Below, in pieces: positions 58,915-64,000 of a stretch of 64,000 nt of DNA. Origin of the DNA: JBGPEQ01 sp050180895 (lineage in GTDB: Bacteria; Pseudomonadota; Alphaproteobacteria; Dongiales; Dongiaceae); contig JBFXDS010000004.1 of assembly GCA_050180895.1 (NCBI GenBank), positions 380,440 to 444,439 of the forward strand, written 5' to 3'. Every line of letters begins with the position of its first letter. Positions within the stretch are counted from its first letter, which is position 1. The position numbers and the translations under genes are program-made. Below the pieces are notes generated by a model. That model worked only from the letters and a program-made list of their open reading frames with translations. It ran no database searches and was not told where the DNA came from.

Positions 58915-60236
58915 GCTACGAGCTTATCGCCGGGCTGATGTTCGCCGGGATGCTGCTGCTGCTCGTCACGGGGCAGCGCATCTTCGGCGCGGTCGGCTTC
59001 GTGGCCGCGGCCTCCGCCCTCTTCCTGTGGGGCGAGGGCGCCGTGGAGATGCCGTTCAACGCCAGCTTCGTGCTGCTGAACTGGTATGCGATCGTCACCC
59101 TGCCCCTGTTCGTCTACATGGGCTACATGCTGTCCGAATCCGGCATCGCGAACGACCTCTACCGGATGTTCCATGTCTGGGCGGGGCCGCTGCGCGGCGG
59201 GCTGGCCGTCGGCACGGTCGGCCTGATGGTGGTGGTTTCCTGCATGAACGGGCTGAGCGTGGCCGGCATGGCCATCGGCGCCACCATCGCCCTGCCGGAG
59301 ATGCTCCGCCGCGGCTACGACAAGCGGATGATCTCCGGCGTGGTCCAGGCCGGCAGCACCCTGGGGATCCTGATTCCGCCCAGCGTCGTTCTCGTCCTCT
59401 ACGGCATGATCGCCCGGCAGCCGGTCGGTCAGCTCTGGCTGGCGGGCGTCTTCCCCGGCCTCATGATGGCCAGCCTGTTCATCCTCTACATCGTGGTCCG
59501 CTGCCACTTCCAGCCGCAGCTCGGGCCGGCCCTGCCGCCGGAGGAGCGGCAGCAGATCACCCGGGGCGAGAAGATCAGGCTGCTCAGCGCCGGCATCATT
59601 CCCCTGGTGATCTTCTTCGCGATGACCGGCCTGTTCATCATGGGCTACACCAGCCTGGTCGAGAGTTCCGCCGTGGGCGCGACGGCCGCCACGCTGGCCG
59701 CTCTGTTCCGGGGCAGGCTGACCTGGAAGGTCATGGAGGAGACGATCCGCCAGACGCTCTCGATCAGCTGCATGTTCATGTGGATCATCCTGGCGGCGCT
59801 CTGCTTCGGCGCCGTCTTCGACGGCCTCGGCGCGGTGAACGCGATCCGGACGCTGTTCCTCGAGACCTGGCATCTCGATCCCTGGATGATCATCGTGATG
59901 ATGCTGATATCCTTCATCATCATGGGCATGTTCCTCGACGATACGGCCATGCTCGTCATCGTCGCGCCGCTCTACATCCCCTTGATCGTCTCGCTCGGCT
60001 ACAGCCCGATCTGGTACGGCATTCTCTATACGATCACCTGCCAGATGGCCTACATGACCCCGCCGTTCGGCTATAACCTGTTCCTCATGCGGGCGATGGC
60101 GCCGCCCGAGATCACGCTGGGGGATATCTACCGCTCGATCGTGCCGTTCGTGCTCGTCATGGCCCTGGCCATGGTCATTCTCATGGTCTTCCCCGAGATC
60201 GCCACCTGGCTGCCCGACTGGTACTACGGCAGATGA
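58911..60236 (+). CDS. TRAP transporter large permease, DctM-like
   Basis: A 441-residue membrane protein with about twelve helices, driving sodium- or proton-coupled uptake. The family pattern is clear in YAIVTLPLFVYMGYMLSESGIANDLYRMF, SVAGMAIGATIALPEMLRRGYDKRMISGVVQAGSTLGILIPPSVVLVLYG and GMFLDDTAMLVIVAPLYIPLIVSLGYSPIWYGILYTITCQMAYMTPPFGYNLFLM. It is coupled to the small-subunit gene by a 4-base overlap and is followed 151 bases on by the binding-protein gene. Confidence 0.93.
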   Translation: MSYELIAGLMFAGMLLLLVTGQRIFGAVGFVAAASALFLWGEGAVEMPFNASFVLLNWYAIVTLPLFVYMGYMLSESGIANDLYRMFHVWAGPLRGGLAVGTVGLMVVVSCMNGLSVAGMAIGATIALPEMLRRGYDKRMISGVVQAGSTLGILIPPSVVLVLYGMIARQPVGQLWLAGVFPGLMMASLFILYIVVRCHFQPQLGPALPPEERQQITRGEKIRLLSAGIIPLVIFFAMTGLFIMGYTSLVESSAVGATAATLAALFRGRLTWKVMEETIRQTLSISCMFMWIILAALCFGAVFDGLGAVNAIRTLFLETWHLDPWMIIVMMLISFIIMGMFLDDTAMLVIVAPLYIPLIVSLGYSPIWYGILYTITCQMAYMTPPFGYNLFLMRAMAPPEITLGDIYRSIVPFVLVMALAMVILMVFPEIATWLPDWYYGR

Positions 60237-60387
60237 GGTTGCGGCGAGGCGGGCGAGCGGCGATGATGCACGGTGGCCATCCGGCCTCGACGAGGAGAGA
60301 GCCAAGGAAAGGCTAGACTGCCAACCAGGAAGGTTTCGCCCGACGGCGTGTCGGGCCAATCCAGCACCGAGAAAGGGAGACGGTGAA

Positions 60388-61455
60388 ATGAAAGAACCCG
60401 GCAAGCTGAACAAACGCGAGTTTCTGAAGAAGGCAGGCGTGGCCACGGCATCGGCCGCGGCCGCCACGACGCTCGGCGCCCCCTATGTGAAGGGCCAGAG
60501 TCCCATCCGCTGGCGACTGCAGACCTATGCCGGATCGGCCCTGGGCGAGCATGTCATCAAGCCGTCGATCGAGGCGTTCAATGCCGCGGCGAACGGCGAG
60601 ATGGTCATCGATCTCTACTATGCCGACCAGCTCGTGCCCCATGGCGAATTGTTCCGGGCGGTCCAGACCGGGACGATCGACGCCGCGCAGAGCGACGACG
60701 ACTCGATCGCGGCGCCCGTCGACGTGGCCATCTTCGCCGCCTACTTCCCCTTCGCCTCCCGCTATTCGCTGGACGTGCCCGCCCTGTGGCACTGGTACGG
60801 GCTGAAGGAGATCTGGGAGGAAGCCTACGGCGAGGTGCAGGGCGTCACCTGGCTCAGCTCCGGCGCCTGGGATCCCTGCAATTTCGCGACCACCAAGCCG
60901 CTGCGGTCGCTGGAGGACCTCAAGGGGCTGCGGGTCTACATGTTCCCGACCGGCGGCCAGTTCATGCAGCAGTTCGGCGTCGTTCCGGTGGCGCTGCCCT
61001 ACGAGGACGTGGAAGTGGCGATCCAGACGGGCGAGCTGGACGGCGTGTCCTGGTGCGGCATCACCGAGACCTATACCGTCGGCTGGGCCGACGTCACCAA
61101 GTACTACCTCACGAACCCGGTCTCCGGCGCCTGGGCCGGCTCCTACTTCGTCAACTCCGACAAATGGAACGCCGTGCCCGAGCACCTCAAGGCGCTGTTC
61201 CGCCTGTCGATCGACAACTCGCACTACTACCGGCAGCACTGGTACTGGTGGGGCGAGGCGCACTACCGCACCAAAGGCGGCAAGCTGGAGCTGACATCCA
61301 TTCCGGCGAACGAGTGGAAGACCGTCGAAGATGCCGCCCTCGTGTTCTGGGACGAGATCGCGAAGAAGAGTCCCCGCTGCGCCAAGGTCGTGCAGATCCT
61401 CAAGGACTACCGCGCGACCATGGAGAAGGCCGGCCCGCCCTACCGCTACGGCTGA
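60388..61455 (+). CDS. TRAP transporter substrate-binding protein, DctP-like
   Basis: A 355-residue periplasmic binding protein. The signal contains a twin-lysine/arginine region (LNKREFLKKAGVATASAAAATTLGAPYVKG). The mature part includes YAGSALGEHVIKPSIEAFNAAANGEMVIDLYYADQLVPHGELFRAVQTGTIDAAQS and the ligand helix LEDLKGLRVYMFPTGGQFMQQFGVVPVALPYEDVEVAIQTGELDGVSW, typical of the family whose Arg binds a carboxylate. It resembles subgroups that bind 2-oxo acids, lactate or larger acids; the ligand is unknown. AAGGGAG precedes its ATG. Confidence 0.9.
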   Translation: MKEPGKLNKREFLKKAGVATASAAAATTLGAPYVKGQSPIRWRLQTYAGSALGEHVIKPSIEAFNAAANGEMVIDLYYADQLVPHGELFRAVQTGTIDAAQSDDDSIAAPVDVAIFAAYFPFASRYSLDVPALWHWYGLKEIWEEAYGEVQGVTWLSSGAWDPCNFATTKPLRSLEDLKGLRVYMFPTGGQFMQQFGVVPVALPYEDVEVAIQTGELDGVSWCGITETYTVGWADVTKYYLTNPVSGAWAGSYFVNSDKWNAVPEHLKALFRLSIDNSHYYRQHWYWWGEAHYRTKGGKLELTSIPANEWKTVEDAALVFWDEIAKKSPRCAKVVQILKDYRATMEKAGPPYRYG

Positions 61456-61496
61456 GCCGAACCGCCGGCCGCATGACGGCGGCATTCGTCGCGGCG

Positions 61497-61524
61497 AGAG
61501 CGGACGCGGACGCGTCCGCTCTTT
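61497..61524 (+). terminator. Terminator-like hairpin after the TRAP genes
   Basis: AGAGCGGACGC pairs perfectly with GCGTCCGCTCT (11 bases) around GGAC, followed by TT and C. It is 41 bases beyond the binding-protein stop and 37 bases before the next ATG. The short T-run makes termination probably partial. Confidence 0.5.
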
Positions 61525-61558
61525 CCGTGCGTGAAGGACCACCAGGAACGGACGGATC

Positions 61559-62917
61559 ATGCCCGCCACCCTCGACCTCGACACCCTCAAGCGCCTGATC
61601 AAATCCGGCGAGATCGACACCGTGCTCATCTGCATGGTCGACATGCAGGGCCGGCTCATGGGCAAGCGCTACACCGGGCATTTCTTCCTGGAGAGCGGGG
61701 CCAAGGAGGCGCATGCCTGCGACTACCTGCTGGCCATCGACATGGAGATCGAGCCGGTGCCCGGCTACAAGGCCTCGTCCTGGACTCGCGGCTACGGCGA
61801 TTTCACGCTGAAGCCGGACCTCGGGACTCTGCGTCGAATTCCCTGGCTGCCGGGCACCGCACTCGTCATCTGCGACGTCGTCGACCATCACGGCCATGAC
61901 GTTCCGCATTCGCCGCGACAGATCCTGAAGAAGCAGGTGACGCGGGCGAAGACGCTCGGCTTCGACGTGATGATGGCGGCGGAGCTGGAGCTATTCGTGT
62001 TCGACGAGTCCTACGAGGCGCTGCGCGCCAAGGACTACAGGAACATGAAACATGGCGGCTGGTACATCGAAGACTACGTCATCCTGCAGACGACCAAGGA
62101 GGAGCCGCTCATCCGCGCCATCCGCAACGGCATGGACGGCGCCGGCGTGCCCGTCGAATGCTCGAAGGGCGAATGGGGCCCGGGACAGGAGGAGATCAAC
62201 CTCAAATATGCCGAGGCCGTGGAGATGGCCGACCGCATCGCCATCTACAAGAACGGCGCCAAGGAGATCGCGCATCTCCAGGGCAAGGCCGTGTCCTTCA
62301 TGGCCAAGATCGACCACGGCCTGGCCGGCAACAGCTTCCACCTGCATTCGTCGCTGTGGAAGAGCGGCAGGCCGCTGTTCTACGACAAGACGGCGCCGAA
62401 CCGCATGTCGAAGCTGTTCTGCCACTATCTGGCGGGACAGATCGCCGGCCTGCGCGAGGCGACCTATTTCTTCGCGCCCTACATCAATTCCTACAAGCGC
62501 TACGCCGCCGGCACCTTCGCGCCGACGAAGGCGGTATGGTCGTTCGACAACCGCACGGCGGGGTTCCGCATCCTCGGCGAGGGCCCGGGCATGCGCTCGG
62601 AATGCCGCGTGCCCGGCGCCGACGCCAACCCCTACCTCGCCTTCGCCGCCGCGCTGGCCTGCGGGCTCCACGGCATCGAGAACAAGCTGACGCTGGAGCC
62701 CGCCTTCCAAGGCAACGCCTACGAGGGCAAGAACGTCCGGGAGGTGCCGAAGTCCTTGCGCGACGCCCTGGCACTGCTCGACAAGTCGAAGATCCTGCGC
62801 GCTGCCTTCGGCGACGACGTGGTCGACCACTACATCCACGCCGGCCAATGGGAGCAACAGGAGTTCGATCGCCGCGTCACCGACTACGAGCGCGTCCGCA
62901 TGTTCGAGCGGGGATAG
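61559..62917 (+). CDS. Glutamine-synthetase-like ligase, PuuA/GlnT type
   Basis: A 452-residue member of the glutamine synthetase superfamily. The N-terminal beta-grasp domain starts at about 15, with DTVLICMVDMQGRLMGKRYTG. Metal- and ATP-binding residues are in MAAELELFVFDESY, EWGPGQEEINLKYAEAVEMADR, AGNSFHLHSSLWKSG and the NRTAGFRILGEGPGMRSECRVPGADANPYLAFAAALACG region. In this group the reaction is usually ATP-dependent joining of glutamate to an amine such as putrescine, or a related amide formation. The polyamine-type ABC transporter upstream supports an amine substrate. A PuuB-like flavoprotein is at 21174. Confidence 0.85.
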   Translation: MPATLDLDTLKRLIKSGEIDTVLICMVDMQGRLMGKRYTGHFFLESGAKEAHACDYLLAIDMEIEPVPGYKASSWTRGYGDFTLKPDLGTLRRIPWLPGTALVICDVVDHHGHDVPHSPRQILKKQVTRAKTLGFDVMMAAELELFVFDESYEALRAKDYRNMKHGGWYIEDYVILQTTKEEPLIRAIRNGMDGAGVPVECSKGEWGPGQEEINLKYAEAVEMADRIAIYKNGAKEIAHLQGKAVSFMAKIDHGLAGNSFHLHSSLWKSGRPLFYDKTAPNRMSKLFCHYLAGQIAGLREATYFFAPYINSYKRYAAGTFAPTKAVWSFDNRTAGFRILGEGPGMRSECRVPGADANPYLAFAAALACGLHGIENKLTLEPAFQGNAYEGKNVREVPKSLRDALALLDKSKILRAAFGDDVVDHYIHAGQWEQQEFDRRVTDYERVRMFERG

Positions 62918-62918
62918 G

Positions 62919-63017
62919 CAGCTGTCAGCTATCAGCCGTCAGCAAGCAGACTGGCAAATGGTCATTGCAAGCGGTACATCGATGCCTGATAAGCTGACGG
63001 CTGATAGCTGACAGCTG
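62919..63017. repeat. Inverted repeat with CAGCTGTCAGCTATCAGCCG arms
   Basis: Perfect 25-base inverted arms (62919-62943 and 62993-63017) flank a 49-base centre. The arms contain the internal direct motif AGCTGTCAGCTATCAGC. It begins 2 bases after the ligase stop and ends 10 bases before the SDR start codon, so a hairpin would lie against the SDR ribosome binding site. It is a fourth repeat family distinct from the others in the window. Confidence 0.92.
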
Positions 63018-63027
63018 AGAACTCCCG

Positions 63028-63774
<747 letters not shown>

Positions 63775-64000
63775 TCCCGCCCGACTCTCCACTGTCACCC
63801 CCGCGAAAGCGCTAGGGTATGCACACAAGTTCGCGAGTCGACTCAATTGCTTGCAGGAGACTGGGATGACGGACGTGCGTCCTTCGACAAGCTCAGAGCG
63901 TGTGAGCCTATTTCGAGAGAATGAATGTCTGGAGCGAAGGGCAGGGCAGAGCGAGGACGAGCGTGATAGGGACTGATAGCTCATGGGACGAGCGCGTTCG
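63775..64000. other. Right-end intergenic stretch
   Basis: These 226 bases hold no credible gene. From 63875 there is a truncated copy of the dispersed palindrome, then AT-richer sequence up to the window edge. Confidence 0.5.
63875..63896. repeat. Truncated arm of the dispersed palindrome
   Basis: The 22 bases here match the outer 22 of the 29-base arm of copy 2 (core CCTTCGACAAGCTCAG) and then diverge. No facing arm is present before the window end, so it is a solo or broken copy. Confidence 0.8.

Overview
This 64 kb, high-GC, gene-dense window looks like chromosome from an alphaproteobacterium, probably from the Rhodospirillales/Hyphomicrobiales range. That placement is inference from several features together: a stand-alone B12-dependent class II ribonucleotide reductase, a linked clpS-clpA pair, a CtrA-type TTAA-N7-TTAA site, TRAP and polyamine-type transporters, and dispersed palindromes whose core CCTTCGACAGGCTCAGGAT is familiar from alphaproteobacterial intergenic DNA. 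I see no rRNA, tRNA, CRISPR array, insertion sequence, integrase or prophage gene.

Layout. 1-7.3 kb: housekeeping and small-molecule enzymes (DUF2272 protein cut by the left edge, M20 amidohydrolase, ketopantoate-reductase-like protein, Mug glycosylase, Rnk, a small membrane protein, an alpha/beta hydrolase), separated by three copies of a long palindromic repeat. 7.3-13 kb: a secreted or anchored caspase-like protein divergent from a TPR protein fused to a PRMT7/9-type arginine methyltransferase domain, then a two-subunit CoA-transferase whose genes are split by an antisense glutathione transferase gene. 13-19.4 kb: NrdJ, a DUF433/DUF5615 toxin-antitoxin pair and an O-methyltransferase. 19.4-24.7 kb: a short terminator-bounded unit with a possible 43-residue peptide, an MFS transporter, an FAD oxidoreductase, a HerA-like ATPase and a RidA protein.

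24.7-31.3 kb is a surface-glycan region: FemAB-like acyltransferase, Wzx-type flippase, SAM methyltransferase, GtrB-like GT2 and a GT39-like membrane glycosyltransferase. 31.4-36.7 kb has a SelW-like protein, ClpA, ClpS, a lipoprotein and a D,D-carboxypeptidase with a SPOR domain, whose promoter carries a perfect CtrA-type motif. 36.7-40.3 kb is a tight galU-ugd-phosphohexomutase operon supplying UDP-glucose, UDP-glucuronate and hexose-1-phosphates, plausibly for the glycan region.

40.4-47.7 kb mixes a membrane J-domain protein, a VWA protein, a molybdopterin oxidoreductase, a Gfo/Idh/MocA dehydrogenase, a DMT exporter, an L-2-hydroxyglutarate-dehydrogenase-like enzyme and a CBS protein. 47.7-63.8 kb is catabolic: DUF1028, phytanoyl-CoA-dioxygenase-like, RidA and HpaB-type monooxygenase genes divergent from a LysR regulator; an amidase; a complete polyamine-type ABC transporter; a complete TRAP transporter; a glutamine-synthetase-like ligase; and an SDR dehydrogenase. 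The simplest reading is uptake and breakdown of nitrogen-containing organic compounds, with unknown substrates.

Points most worth a second look: the bacterial TPR-PRMT9-like protein and its CRP-like operator; the unannotated promoter-palindrome-hairpin module before rnk; the terminator-bounded short unit at 19.4-19.75 kb; the CtrA site at the carboxypeptidase promoter; and the several palindromic repeat families.
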